Below, piece by piece: positions 9,639 to 20,119 of a stretch of DNA of 64,000 nt. The translations under genes were made by a program, and so were the position numbers. The DNA comes from Arsenophonus sp052174475 (GTDB lineage: Bacteria > Pseudomonadota > Gammaproteobacteria > Enterobacterales > Enterobacteriaceae). Numbering within the stretch: the first letter of the stretch is position 1; each line of letters begins with the position of its first letter. Location: contig JBQMRO010000049.1 of NCBI GenBank assembly GCA_052174475.1, positions 62,001 through 126,000 on the forward strand, given 5' to 3'. The notes beneath the pieces are model-generated. The model was given only the letters and a program-made list of their open reading frames with translations. It was not told the DNA's origin and searched no databases.

Positions 9639-11651
9639 ATGAAAAAGCAACAAAATTATCTTGCACGACTCAAACAGCAATTACGTCATCATGAATATTT
9701 TTATCATGTATTAAATAGCCCGGAAATACCTGATGTAGAATATGATCGAATGATGCAGGAATTGAAAAAATTAGAGGCTGATCATCCAGAATGGATTACT
9801 AGTGATTCGCCCACACAACGTGTTGGCGGTCCACCATTAAAGGCCTTTAAGCAAGTACATCATAAAATACCGATGCTATCATTAGATAATGTTTTTGATG
9901 AAGAGAGTTATTTAGCCTTTGATAAACGAATACATGATCGTTTAAAAAAAAATACTCCATTAACATTTTGTTGTGAGCTTAAATTAGATGGTTTGGCGGT
10001 TACCTTATTATATGAACAAGGTAAACTGGTGCAGGCAGCAACGCGTGGTAACGGTACAACAGGTGAAAATATTACAACTAATATTCGTACTATTCGAACA
10101 ATTCCGCTTCGTTTAACTAACGATAATATTCCTGCACGTATCGAAATTCGTGGTGAAGTTTTTATGACTCATCGAGGTTTTGAAAAACTAAATGAAGAGG
10201 CTCGACGTAATGATGGTAAAATTTTTTCTAATCCACGTAACGCTGCAGCCGGTTCATTACGTCAACTTGATCCTTGTATTACAGCGAAAAGACCATTAGC
10301 CTTTTTTTGTTATGGTTTCGGCTTATTAGCCGGCTGGAAATTACCTGATAGTCAATATAAATGTCTAATGCAGTTTAAAAAATGGGGATTGCCCGTTAGC
10401 GATAAGATTGCACTTTGCAAAAATAGCCAACAAGTTTTAGATTATTATCATCAAGTTAAGCATCAGCGTTTGGGTTTAGGCTTCGATATTGATGGTGTCG
10501 TTGTTAAAGTAGATCCATTATCTCTCCAAGAAGAGTTAGGTTTTATTACTCGAGCTCCTCGTTGGGCTACGGCATTTAAATTTCCTGCTCAAGAACAAAT
10601 TACTTTATTACATGATGTTGAATTTCAAGTAGGACGTACCGGCGCTATTACACCGGTTGCGCGATTAGAGCCTGTTCAGGTCGCAGGTGTCACTATAAGC
10701 AATGCAACATTGCATAATGCTAATGAGATAGAACGTTTAGGGATACGTATTGGGGATACCGTTATTATTCGTAGATCGGGTGATGTGATCCCACAGATTG
10801 TTAATGTGCTTACTGAAAGACGTTCAGCAGATAGCCAAGAAATTCAGTTTCCCGTTCATTGTCCTGCTTGTGGTTCAACCATTGAACGTATTGAGGGTGA
10901 GACGCTAATCCGTTGTACTGGTGGTTTAACTTGCACCGAACAACGTAAAGGCGCTTTGAAGCACTTTGTTTCATCCCGAGCAATGAATATTAAGGGCATG
11001 GGAGGTAAGATTATTGATCAATTAGTTGATAAAAAATATGTAACGACAGCAGCTGATCTTTACCGTTTAAATGTCAATGTTTTAACTAGATTAAAGCATA
11101 TAGGTCTAAAATCTGCGCAAAATCTAATTAATGCGATTAATAAATCAAAACGAACTACATTATCCCGTTTTATTTATGCGTTAGGTATTAGAGAGGTTGG
11201 TGAAGTAACAGCTAACAATTTAGCGATACATTATATGACATTAACTTCACTCATGGTAACAGATATAGAATCTCTAAAAATGATACCCGATGTTGGCGAA
11301 ATAGTTGCTAAGCATGTTATGAATTTTTTTCACGAAAAGCATAATCGTAATATGATTAATAAACTAGTAAACGAAATTAATATTAGTTGGCCGGTGATAT
11401 CGACTAAGAAAACGAATTCTCTATTTACCGGTAAAACGTTAGTTTTAACCGGTAAATTAAATCGTTTAACGCGTAACGAGCTTAAAGCTAAATTAATATT
11501 ACTTGACGCAAAGGTCACTGGCAGTGTTTCTAAAAAAACAAATCTGGTAATCGCTGGTGAAGCTGTTAGTTCTAAATTAGAAAAAGCAAATGAGTTAGGA
11601 ATAAAAATTATTAATGAAAATGAATTAATGACGTTATTAGAAGATCATTAA
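9639..11651 (+). CDS. ligA: NAD-dependent DNA ligase LigA
   Basis: LigA seals nicks in DNA using NAD and is essential in replication and repair. The protein is 670 residues, nearly the E. coli length (671). In order it has the Ia domain, the adenylation domain with nucleophile Lys115 (CELKLDGLA), the OB fold, a four-cysteine zinc finger (CPAC...RC...LTC, about residues 408-432), helix-hairpin-helix repeats and a C-terminal BRCT domain (about 590-670, FTGKTLVLTGKL). No motif is missing. Gene order zipA-ligA is as in E. coli, so the two probably form one transcription unit. Downstream is a graveyard of dead IS elements. Confidence 0.97.
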   Translation: MKKQQNYLARLKQQLRHHEYFYHVLNSPEIPDVEYDRMMQELKKLEADHPEWITSDSPTQRVGGPPLKAFKQVHHKIPMLSLDNVFDEESYLAFDKRIHDRLKKNTPLTFCCELKLDGLAVTLLYEQGKLVQAATRGNGTTGENITTNIRTIRTIPLRLTNDNIPARIEIRGEVFMTHRGFEKLNEEARRNDGKIFSNPRNAAAGSLRQLDPCITAKRPLAFFCYGFGLLAGWKLPDSQYKCLMQFKKWGLPVSDKIALCKNSQQVLDYYHQVKHQRLGLGFDIDGVVVKVDPLSLQEELGFITRAPRWATAFKFPAQEQITLLHDVEFQVGRTGAITPVARLEPVQVAGVTISNATLHNANEIERLGIRIGDTVIIRRSGDVIPQIVNVLTERRSADSQEIQFPVHCPACGSTIERIEGETLIRCTGGLTCTEQRKGALKHFVSSRAMNIKGMGGKIIDQLVDKKYVTTAADLYRLNVNVLTRLKHIGLKSAQNLINAINKSKRTTLSRFIYALGIREVGEVTANNLAIHYMTLTSLMVTDIESLKMIPDVGEIVAKHVMNFFHEKHNRNMINKLVNEINISWPVISTKKTNSLFTGKTLVLTGKLNRLTRNELKAKLILLDAKVTGSVSKKTNLVIAGEAVSSKLEKANELGIKIINENELMTLLEDH

Positions 11652-11699
11652 TATTTTATAGTTTTTCTCGATTCAATAATTTTTAGAATACTAACTGAG

Positions 11700-13075
11700 T
11701 TGTTAGTAAGTCTGGTCTATGATGGTCGTCAGGCTACATTCACTCTGAGATCGGATAAATCTGTTTTCCATCCTTAAATTATATCTTGTCTATCATTAGA
11801 GTCAGCAGATTAAATATCCCTTTAATCTGGGGTTCAGCTTTTCTTAGGAGATTGGACACCAATTAAATAGCATTGAAAGATTGTTTCTCGAAGCACAGCG
11901 CTTTGCACGTCGGCTTCGTAGTTTCATAGTGTCGAAAAAGCTGACTTAATCGAATTCAGCGTTCTTATTAATTCCTGACACGCTCACGGGAAAGCATAGA
12001 ATAGCAGCGTTATTCTTACTCTTTTCCAGCTTCTTCATCGCTGCAAAATATTTGCTGAAACTTATTACCAATAAAACATCAATGGCTTCATCAGTAGCAT
12101 CACGATTCTCTACTACTTAAATATTCCTCAAATTACCTTTAAATTTTAGTTGCATGCTTTTGAGAGTGAAGATAGTGCATTAGCTATTTTATATATCTAA
12201 CAGCGTTGTTCCTATATATCCAGGAATATCTTTGCTATTAGATTCCAAAAACCAAGAGACCAGACTTCCATAACAAGCCCGGTAGATACCATTAAGCTAC
12301 GCGCTTAAAGATCATTGATAAATTCAGCCTAGTTTGATTCTGATTCTTGATAATCATCGTATAGCGCAACGCGCTTCTTACTATCCATGCAGTGATGCCG
12401 ATAATGAGTAATAGCTAAAGACGATCAGCCTATTTGACAGGACTGTATATGTCATCGTCCCAAAAAATAAATATAGCGTATATCGCTTAAATGAAGCAAG
12501 ATAGCATTCCTTGTACTCTTCAAGGTATTGCTGTTTCAGTCTGCTTATAGTATTAAATGGAGAGAATATGCTTTTAACCAAGATAGAATCGCCCCAGAGG
12601 TTTGTAAAAATCACTGACAGTAGATGCTTCACTGGTAGACATAGTAGAAACTATTTAACGTTTTTTTGCACGCTTCAGATAAAATGTAGAAAGGAGTTTT
12701 AAAGGATGTTCCGTTGGTGCTACAATCTCTAACCTTAGGTGCTTTAATCTCAACATCGTCAATACCAATCTATACGGTTCACTCTAACAAATAGTCATTA
12801 CGAATAACAGATGACAATTCGTAGACAAAGCGGCATTCAATATATTGTCTAAGATGACTTCTAGCTCCGTTTTAATAGCGCTAACCTTATCAGTTAGCTA
12901 TCAGTATTACGGATGAGTTCATATAGAGACCTCAGATAATATCTGATTTCATGGATACCTTATGGCAGACTTTTCATGGCATATCATCTCTCTGTTGTTG
13001 AAATCATCCATGAAATCAGTCAGCAGGATACGTGACATTTTTAAAATCCATATGCTAAACATGAGCGTAACTTTA
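11700..13075 (-). pseudogene. Decayed IS256-family transposase, copy 2
   Basis: This relic is colinear on the minus strand with 20120-21545 and, inverted, with 1-1240. The best shared block is at 12965-13020, where a run of about 25 bases (GGCATATCATCTCTC followed by TGTTGTTGAAA) is the same as at 21409-21440. The 3' end matches the other copies through CCATCCTTAAATTA. Reading frames are broken throughout. Short open stretches at 12381-12632 and 12511-12702 are accidental. Confidence 0.68.
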
Positions 13076-13079
13076 AAAA

Positions 13080-13660
13080 AAGAGTCACAAGCTGTTTTTT
13101 TAATCTGCAAAAACGTTTTCAGTCACTATAAAATATGAATTCGATCATTTGTATGTAAAGTTTACTATAGAACACTGAACTACTTGCACATCCAGCAAGA
13201 TAGTATGTTTTAAATAATTTATGGTTTAACCTTAACCAGTCTTTCATAGATTGCAATGGAGTTTTAATACCTAATAGTAATTCTGGTAATTCTTGATTGT
13301 ACAGCTAAACATTTTGATAAAGAGTGATCTTAAGTTTTTAACTAGAATTGAAATAATGGATTCACAGTTCATCTTCTATAACACAAATTAAATCGCTAGA
13401 TCATATCATTTATTTGAAGATATATCAGCGAAATAAGTCGGTTTTCTATATCAAAACTCTACACACGAATGATTGAATTAATATTTTTAGTGGTTTAACG
13501 CCTTTTAGATCAAAAAGGCGTTATATAAATTCTTTGATATTATCTGTAAGTAGCTAATGGATAACCATAGGGATAAGACACCATTGATTAAGATCACGTA
13601 AAAAGCGTCAAGCATTGATGCCGTCTTAGCCTTAATAATTAGAAGATTAAATTTCTTTTT
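13080..13660. pseudogene. IS481-family fragments, copy C
   Basis: Two scraps are visible. At 13085-13165 the plus strand reads LFNLQKRFQSL.NMNSIIC, matching the IS481 segment LFGLRKRAATGKHEFDRLC. From 13205 to 13660 the minus strand matches the 3' half of the IS481 relic at 15660-16720, including the SMKDW-like C-terminal region. A perfect 11-bp inverted repeat (13496-13523) lies in the second scrap. Both are dead. The opposite orientations point to rearrangement after insertion. Confidence 0.55.
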
Positions 13661-13689
13661 AAATTAATAGCAATAGCAATCTTTTTTCT

Positions 13690-14550
13690 AAAAAGAGATA
13701 AAATCAATTTACTATGGTTTTATTATAAGTTAATAGTTCATCGGAGTGTGTATTCTTTAATCTAAATGTGTTCTAATTTTAGAAAAATTGACCTTAAGTT
13801 TGACTTAATAACTATTATTTTTCCTATTTTATGCATTTTTTTGATAGCAATTCCATTGTTTATTTATCAATCTAAGCATCGATAAAAGTAGCTTGTCGCC
13901 ATAAAGAATGCATTTTGTACAAATATGTGAACAGGAATTCTTTTATCAGAACTACTAACACTCCGATTTTCTAGTTTTTTATAAGTCGTCATTTTCAGCG
14001 CCTTATATATTTTCGGTAATAGTGTAACTTGTTTACAAGTTAATAAGAAATCATAATAACGCAACATCTTAAAATGTCTCGCTAAAATATAGCTAATATA
14101 ACGTCATATCATCTTTTCTACGTAAGAATAGGTTACTACCAGTGCTACTAGTCCGACATCATAAGTCATGATATATAATCAGCTCCACCTCAATAATGAC
14201 GCAGTTTTAAGGATGGATATTAAAATTAACAAGGTAATACAAGATAAGCATCTCATGCTACACTACGTCCATTTCACATTTTTAGTGAAATGCACTTTTT
14301 CCAGTAACGTCCGTATTGTGCTTTCAGGTAACATTGTCACTTTTTCTCTGGTACGCGGATATTTGCACAAGAACAGGAATACACTGAAATTTATCAAGTA
14401 AATAGTTGCAACACAGCAGCCGAATACCTAACGTCTCATCAGATTTCTTCTGCTACTTTTTCAAATAGCTGCTCATGCATTCAGAAAATATTTAATATCT
14501 AGAACGGTTACTAGTGATGGGGGAGATAACATGAGGATGTCGATTGAATT
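13690..14550 (-). pseudogene. Decayed IS91-family (IS1294/IS801-like) transposase, copy A
   Basis: The minus strand reads ILARHFKMLRYYDFLLTCKQ followed by VTLLPKIYKAL, the IS91-type pattern ARHFKMVRYYGFLANRKRGTLLPKVYEAL. It then gives a degraded DPYKCI.C zinc-binding tail with ..YFYRCLD. An upstream stretch (around 14250-14330) matches the plus-strand relic at 29750-29810. The frame is broken many times. The open stretches at 13867-14067 and 14168-14401 are pieces of this relic or chance. Confidence 0.66.
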
Positions 14551-15659
14551 ATCGAACATAAGTATACAAGGCACAGAAGATACTAATTTCAATACCCTGT
14601 TTACGTTATCCAACTGCAACATATGGGTAATCGGCTAGTTATTGTTGAAAATAGCTAAAGAAGATGAGGGATACTAAAAGTACTGTCTTGCTGCTCATAG
14701 TCAAGTAAAATATAAACCTAGTATTCTAACCATTGCTCAATATCTTTGACGCCGTATGAACTGCAGGTTTTTACTTATAGTTATAGAAAAACAAGCGCTA
14801 GAAATATTTAGGATAGGCATAGCAGTAGCGTCTGTTATCTAGAATGACACAAAGTGCCGTGTTAAGTATTTACTCAACAGATAGATGGATCTATGACTTA
14901 ATACTTTTAGTGTCTTTCAAAAAATTTATTTCAGCCGTTTCAACGCTGAAAACTAGTTTAGTTTGGCATGGGAATTTACATCTGAGTAAATTACCCTCTA
15001 CTTCTATTACTAGAGTAATAGAAAATATCATCCTGCCCGCATTCTTTAGGTTTATTGATTCGGTTATATTTGCATTCATCCTAAGAATGACGAAGGAGAC
15101 TGAATTCATCACCTAGTTCTCTATAGGTGATGAATTCATGGCAAACATATCGCCAGTCATTGCCATCAATCTAGTTGTATTCAGCGTCATCGATTTAATC
15201 TGGATGCAGATTGCTTAAAATTTCGAATAATCGTGATTAGAGACGAATATTCTTCGCGTGTCGAAGAAAGTTGGGAATCAAGAGTTAAACGTATCTCTCT
15301 AATGGACTCTTTTTATGGAGTCATAAAAATTTAGTCAATCTGTTCTCATTTATCTCGGAATGAAGATAATAAAGTGTTGTTGGTAAACAAGTGACTTTAA
15401 TAGATAACTTGTGTATTGTCTTCCTTATTTTATTCAGTTTACGATTTCTAGGATATTATTTTGATTCATCTGGATAATTCTTAAAAATCAAGATATCATA
15501 GAACACAAAAGAGTATTCAGATCATAAACATCTTAAAATCAGTGTATTTGCGCCGTTCACACTATACTGTGCTATTCTCTTTGCTGCCATAAAGATCGGC
15601 TCTACTTTGTGTGTTCTAATTGTCTGATGACATACCTTATAATCATAATATTTTCTATC
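14551..15659. other. Gene-free decayed DNA
   Basis: About 1.1 kb without a supportable gene. The early part may continue the IS91 relic on its 5' side, since short matches to 52950-53300 persist to about 14520, but I cannot assign the rest. The overlapping open stretches on both strands at 14844-15116 give no recognisable protein. A strong palindrome (15101-15138) is the only structured element. Confidence 0.6.
15101..15138. repeat. Perfect 15-bp inverted repeat
   Basis: Arms 15101-15115 (TGAATTCATCACCTA) and 15124-15138 are exact reverse complements with an 8-base spacer. There is no T-tract after it and no gene just upstream, so it is not an obvious terminator. Confidence 0.9.
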
Positions 15660-16720
15660 AACTTATATCTTGCATCTATCTTTTCATGAATACTGAAGTG
15701 TTACAAGGTCTATATAATAATTTTAAATCAAACATGCCAATACTGATTTAATGATTTTTAATTGTACATCAAAATATGTTGATGCAGAGTGATTTTAAGA
15801 TCTTGATTAGAATTGAAATGATAACTTTACAACCATCTATGCGTACATTAAATTAGTTAATAAACTATTCATTTTAGTATGCATCAGAGGACTAAGTCAG
15901 CCTTCTATACCAAGCTCTATACATAAACACTCTAACCCCTATTTTCCAGTAATTGAACGTTTTGCAGATCAAAAAGAGGCGGTCTGTAATTTTTTTTTGC
16001 TATTGTCTGTAAGCACCCGATAGATAGTCATTGGATATGCTCAATTAAGATCACGTAAGAAGGGTTAAGCATTGAGCATGTCTTTAACCTTTTAAAGATC
16101 AATAAAACCAATTAAGTTTCGTGATTTATACCTCTGTACCTATAAAAGATGGATCGTGAAGTTTTATTTGACGTTTTAGGAAGATATTTTACATCTACGT
16201 ACAAATAAGTAAACTTGCAGCTTCTAAACGATTTATATTTCATCTTTAAGATTTTTTACCTAATTTTATGCAAATTTTCTGTCTATGAGCCTACATAAAC
16301 AGCAATTCAAGTCAGATTAATATGCAATTAGTTTAGGAATTCACGTACATGGGACACACTTCTACCAGCAGATAAACAAGAGGAAAAACATTTTTCACAG
16401 AAAACAACTATAGGCTTTCTGAATGAACAGCAATCTCTCGTCAGCAAATAATGGAGGAATATTGCTGTGATTATTAACATCATTTCGTTTTAACTATTTA
16501 GAAAAAGCGAGTTCAAGTATTTCATAACGCTTAGTCAAAGTAGATGAAATCTCTTTCTTTGCTTGAAGAGCAGCTGTAATTTTATATGTTGTAGTTATTT
16601 GACTATGGAACATAATCATTAGTATATTTTGCCTCAACTATATCCATGAATAGCCACACATTCTCATGAATAGAAGAGTGTATGATAAATATCTATATAA
16701 TGATCCAGGATCAAACAATT
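15660..16720 (-). pseudogene. Decayed IS481-family transposase, copy D
   Basis: This is a near full-length minus-strand relic colinear with copies at 13205-13660, 21590-22180 and 38048-38790 and, inverted, with those at 6570 and 31530. A block around 15965-15990 reads DRLF.L in the place of the family TDRLFGLRKR, and the 3' end carries the diverged C-terminal region. Stops are frequent. The hldD leader (16721-16873) follows, AT-rich, with the ribosome binding site AGAGG before the hldD ATG and no single clear promoter. Confidence 0.65.
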
Positions 16721-16873
16721 AAATAATAATTAAAATAGTATAGTATATTGTGTAAGTAAACTTATTATTTTTAAATGCGTCGTAATAAGTTATCCACTAT
16801 AGTTAATATGAGATAAATATTATCATCATCTAATATAAGTAATAATGATCTTGATTAAATAGAGGTAAATCCA

Positions 16874-17812
16874 ATGATCATAGTCACTGGTGGGGCTGGT
16901 TTTATTGGTAGTAATATTATTAAAGCCCTAAATGATATAGGTCGTAGCGATATTATAGTTGTAGATAATCTAAAAAATGGCGCTAAATTTATCAATTTAG
17001 TTGATTTAAATATTGCAGATTATATCAACAAAAAAGATTTTATCAAAAGTATTATCGCTGGTGACAATCTTGCTGATATTGACACGATTTTTCATGAAGG
17101 CGCTTGTTCATCAACCACTGAGTGGAATGGTCAGTATATGATGAATAATAACTATGAATATTCAAAAGCGTTACTTCATTACTGTATTGAACGGAATATC
17201 GCATTTTTGTATGCTTCTTCAGCTGCAACTTATGGTAAGCGCAGTGGTTATTTTATTGAAGAACGAAAATATGAAAAGGCATTGAATGTATATGGGTATT
17301 CTAAATTTTTATTTGATCAATATGTTCGTGGAATTTTATTACAAATCACTTCACAGGTATCTGGATTTCGTTACTTTAATGTTTACGGTCCACGTGAAAG
17401 TCATAAAGGGAGTATGGCTAGTATTGCTTTCCATTTAAATACCCAAATTAATCAAGGTCAAAATCCAAAACTTTTTGCGGGTAGTAAGAAATTCAAGCGT
17501 GATTTTATACATGTTAGCGATGTAGTAGCAGTTAATTTATGGTGTTGGCAAAATAAAATCTCCGGCATATATAATTGCGGTACTGGTAAGGCTAATTCTT
17601 TTCAGTCGATAGCTGACGCAGTAATAGCTTTTCATCAAGAAAAAAAACTAGTAGTAGAATATACTGTCTTTCCTGATAAATTAAAAGGTGTTTATCAGAC
17701 ATTTACCGAAGCAGATCTCACTAAATTACGAGCTGCTGGTTACGACAAACCCTTTAAAACTATAGCGGAAGGGATTTCTGACTATATGGAATGGCTAAAT
17801 TATAATGATTAA
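16874..17812 (+). CDS. hldD: ADP-L-glycero-D-manno-heptose 6-epimerase
   Basis: HldD converts ADP-D-glycero-beta-D-manno-heptose to the L-glycero form, the sugar donor for the LPS inner core. The protein is 312 residues (E. coli 310). It starts with the NADP-binding TGGAGFIGSN motif, keeps SSAATYG, and has the catalytic pair Tyr140 and Lys144 in YGYSK. FRYFNVYGPRE and FKRDFIHVSD of the C-terminal part are intact. It is followed by waaF (11-base gap) and waaC (5-base gap) on the same strand, the classic gmhD-rfaF-rfaC operon order. No other LPS core gene follows, which suggests the core is cut to heptose. Confidence 0.97.
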   Translation: MIIVTGGAGFIGSNIIKALNDIGRSDIIVVDNLKNGAKFINLVDLNIADYINKKDFIKSIIAGDNLADIDTIFHEGACSSTTEWNGQYMMNNNYEYSKALLHYCIERNIAFLYASSAATYGKRSGYFIEERKYEKALNVYGYSKFLFDQYVRGILLQITSQVSGFRYFNVYGPRESHKGSMASIAFHLNTQINQGQNPKLFAGSKKFKRDFIHVSDVVAVNLWCWQNKISGIYNCGTGKANSFQSIADAVIAFHQEKKLVVEYTVFPDKLKGVYQTFTEADLTKLRAAGYDKPFKTIAEGISDYMEWLNYND

Positions 17813-17823
17813 ATGGAAATAAC

Positions 17824-18867
17824 ATGAAGATACTAATTATTGCTCCTTCATGGGTAGGCGATATGATAATGTCGCAGAGTCTTTATCGTACTTTGAAAAC
17901 CATACACTCAGACGCAGAAATTAATGTTATGGCACCTGATTACTGCCGGCAACTATTAAATAAAATGCCTGAAGTAAGCAAGTCCATATTAATGCCTTTA
18001 GATCATGGATGTTTAGCTATCAGCGTACGTCGTCAGCTTGCCGTTTATTTACGTACTCAATGTTATAATAAAGCCTATATCTTACCCAATTCTTTTAAAT
18101 CTGCGCTGGTGCCTTTTTTTTCTAAAATACCTATACGGACAGGATGGCGTGGTGAAATGCGTTATTGGTTGCTTAATGATATTCGTCTATTAAACGAAGA
18201 CGCTTTTCCACAAATGGTTCAACGTTATGTTGCTTTAGCTTATGAAAAAGATTCAGTTAACAATGTCGATGAAATCCCTAAACCAATTTTATGGCCACAA
18301 CTTTCCGTAACAGAAACAGAAATTATCCAGAGTAAATACATTTTTCATATTCCAGAACAGTTACCGATTATCGGTTTTTGTCCAGGATCAGAATTTAGTC
18401 CAGCTAAACGCTGGCCAACTTATCATTATGCTAAGTTAGCTCAATTATTATTAGCTACTCATGGTTATCAACTTTTAATATTTGGCTCGCAAAAAGATAG
18501 TTATATCGGTGAAAATATTCGAGAATCGCTTTCTATAGATTGTAAACAGCATTGCTTTAACCTGATAGGTAAAACAACCCTAGAGCAAGCAATTAATTTA
18601 CTGGCATCTTGCCAAGCTGTAGTGACCAATGATTCAGGGTTAATGCATATTTCGGCTGCATTAAATCGACCTTTAGTTGCACTTTATGGGCCGAGTAATC
18701 CTAATTTTACGCCACCATTATCAAATCAAGTAGAAATTATCCGCTTAATAACTGGTTATCATAAGGTAAAAAAAGGAAGCGCCAAAAATGGTTATCATCA
18801 AAGTTTGATTGATATAAAACCTGAACGTGTAATCACCGCATTAACTAAGTTATTAACAAGAAATTAA
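17824..18867 (+). CDS. waaF: ADP-heptose--LPS heptosyltransferase II
   Basis: WaaF (RfaF) adds the second heptose to the LPS inner core on the cytoplasmic face of the inner membrane. It is a glycosyltransferase family 9 member of 347 residues (E. coli 348). The N-terminal IIAPSWVGDMIMSQSL and the C-terminal nucleotide-sugar region VTNDSGLMHISAALNRPLVALYG are intact, as is GFCPGSEFSPAKRWP. Its ribosome binding site is GGAA. The tight spacing to hldD and waaC indicates cotranscription. Confidence 0.97.
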   Translation: MKILIIAPSWVGDMIMSQSLYRTLKTIHSDAEINVMAPDYCRQLLNKMPEVSKSILMPLDHGCLAISVRRQLAVYLRTQCYNKAYILPNSFKSALVPFFSKIPIRTGWRGEMRYWLLNDIRLLNEDAFPQMVQRYVALAYEKDSVNNVDEIPKPILWPQLSVTETEIIQSKYIFHIPEQLPIIGFCPGSEFSPAKRWPTYHYAKLAQLLLATHGYQLLIFGSQKDSYIGENIRESLSIDCKQHCFNLIGKTTLEQAINLLASCQAVVTNDSGLMHISAALNRPLVALYGPSNPNFTPPLSNQVEIIRLITGYHKVKKGSAKNGYHQSLIDIKPERVITALTKLLTRN

Positions 18868-18872
18868 TAGAC

Positions 18873-19847
18873 ATGAAAGTATTGATCATTAAGATCTCAT
18901 CGATGGGTGATATATTACATACTTTACCCGCACTAACTGATGCAGTTATGCATTATCCTGATATACAATTTGATTGGGTTATTGAAGATAATTTCGCTGA
19001 AATTCCAAACTGGCATTATGCTGTTAAGGAAGTTATTCCGGTAGATTTTCGTCGGTGGCGAAAAAACTGGCTAGTAAAATCTATCAGGCAGCAAAGAGCA
19101 GTTTTTCGTGCTCAATTGCAACAGTATAAATATGATGCAGTGATCGATGCGCAAGGATTACTAAAAAGTGCTTTTTTAATCACACGCTTAGCTCGTGGTG
19201 CAAGCCATGGTTATGATTGGAAAAGTGCTCGCGAACCTTTAGCTAGTCTATTTTTTAATTCTCGCTATAGAGTTAATAAACAGCTGCACGCAGTTGAACG
19301 AATTCGACATTTATTTGCCGAAAGTTTATATTATCATAAACCAACTGTTGCTGCTGATTATGGTATTGCACCATATTTTTCGCTACCGGCTTTAGAAAAA
19401 GAAAACGATTCTTATATTATTTTTTTTCATGCCACTACACGTAATGAAAAGCATTGGCCTGAATCTCATTGGCGACAACTGATCACCTATATACAGGTTA
19501 AAGGTTTAAAAGTGAAATTACCGTGGGAAACTAATCTTGAATATCAACGTGCTATGAGCATAGCTAATGGTTTTAAAAATGTGGAAGTATTACCTAAGCT
19601 TTCATTAGCTGAAATAGCTCAACAAATTATCGCAGCCAAAGCAGTTGTCTCTGTTGACACAGGATTAAGCCATTTAACCGCTGCATTGAGCAAACCAAAT
19701 ATTACCCTATATGGCCCTACTGATCCTGGATTAATCGGTGGTTATGGTGAATCACAACAATCAATTATTTCAACTGATGGTAATATAGCAAAAATTAAAC
19801 CGGATGAAGTCTCCCAACGTTTGATCTTAATAATAGAAAATAAATAG
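18873..19847 (+). CDS. waaC: ADP-heptose--LPS heptosyltransferase I
   Basis: WaaC (RfaC) adds the first heptose to Kdo of lipid A. It is a family 9 glycosyltransferase of 324 residues (E. coli 319). The start MKVLIIKISSMGDILHTLPAL, the acceptor-side VIDAQGLLKSA and the donor-side VSVDTGLSHLTAALSKPNITLYGPTDP are all in place. One variation is LPWETNLEYQRA where relatives often have a Gly-rich turn. It is the last gene of hldD-waaF-waaC. The next gene in enterobacteria, the O-antigen ligase waaL, is absent and the DNA downstream is dead. From 19848 to 20119 I see nothing. Confidence 0.96.
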   Translation: MKVLIIKISSMGDILHTLPALTDAVMHYPDIQFDWVIEDNFAEIPNWHYAVKEVIPVDFRRWRKNWLVKSIRQQRAVFRAQLQQYKYDAVIDAQGLLKSAFLITRLARGASHGYDWKSAREPLASLFFNSRYRVNKQLHAVERIRHLFAESLYYHKPTVAADYGIAPYFSLPALEKENDSYIIFFHATTRNEKHWPESHWRQLITYIQVKGLKVKLPWETNLEYQRAMSIANGFKNVEVLPKLSLAEIAQQIIAAKAVVSVDTGLSHLTAALSKPNITLYGPTDPGLIGGYGESQQSIISTDGNIAKIKPDEVSQRLILIIENK

Positions 19848-20119
19848 TAAAAATTTTATATATCTATTTCATAGATAAGGTTTAACCAAACAAGACAAGT
19901 TGCTCAATTAATCTTAAATTAGCTTTAGCAAAACTGTTAAGTTGATATAATGTAGGTAGAAATTATTCTATAATAATAATTTTTGTTTGGTGCAATAAAT
20001 CTTGGACATATTGATTACAGATCAATATTTAGTTATGATTAGTAAATCATAACCAATATTTTTGGATCTAAGTAAAATTTTCTTGGCTATAATCTTTATC
20101 TTTTTACTTTAATAAAAAG

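Noticed and set aside
14844..15116. Two overlapping antisense open reading frames of about 80 codons
   Set aside because: They mirror each other on opposite strands, lack ribosome binding sites and show no family features.
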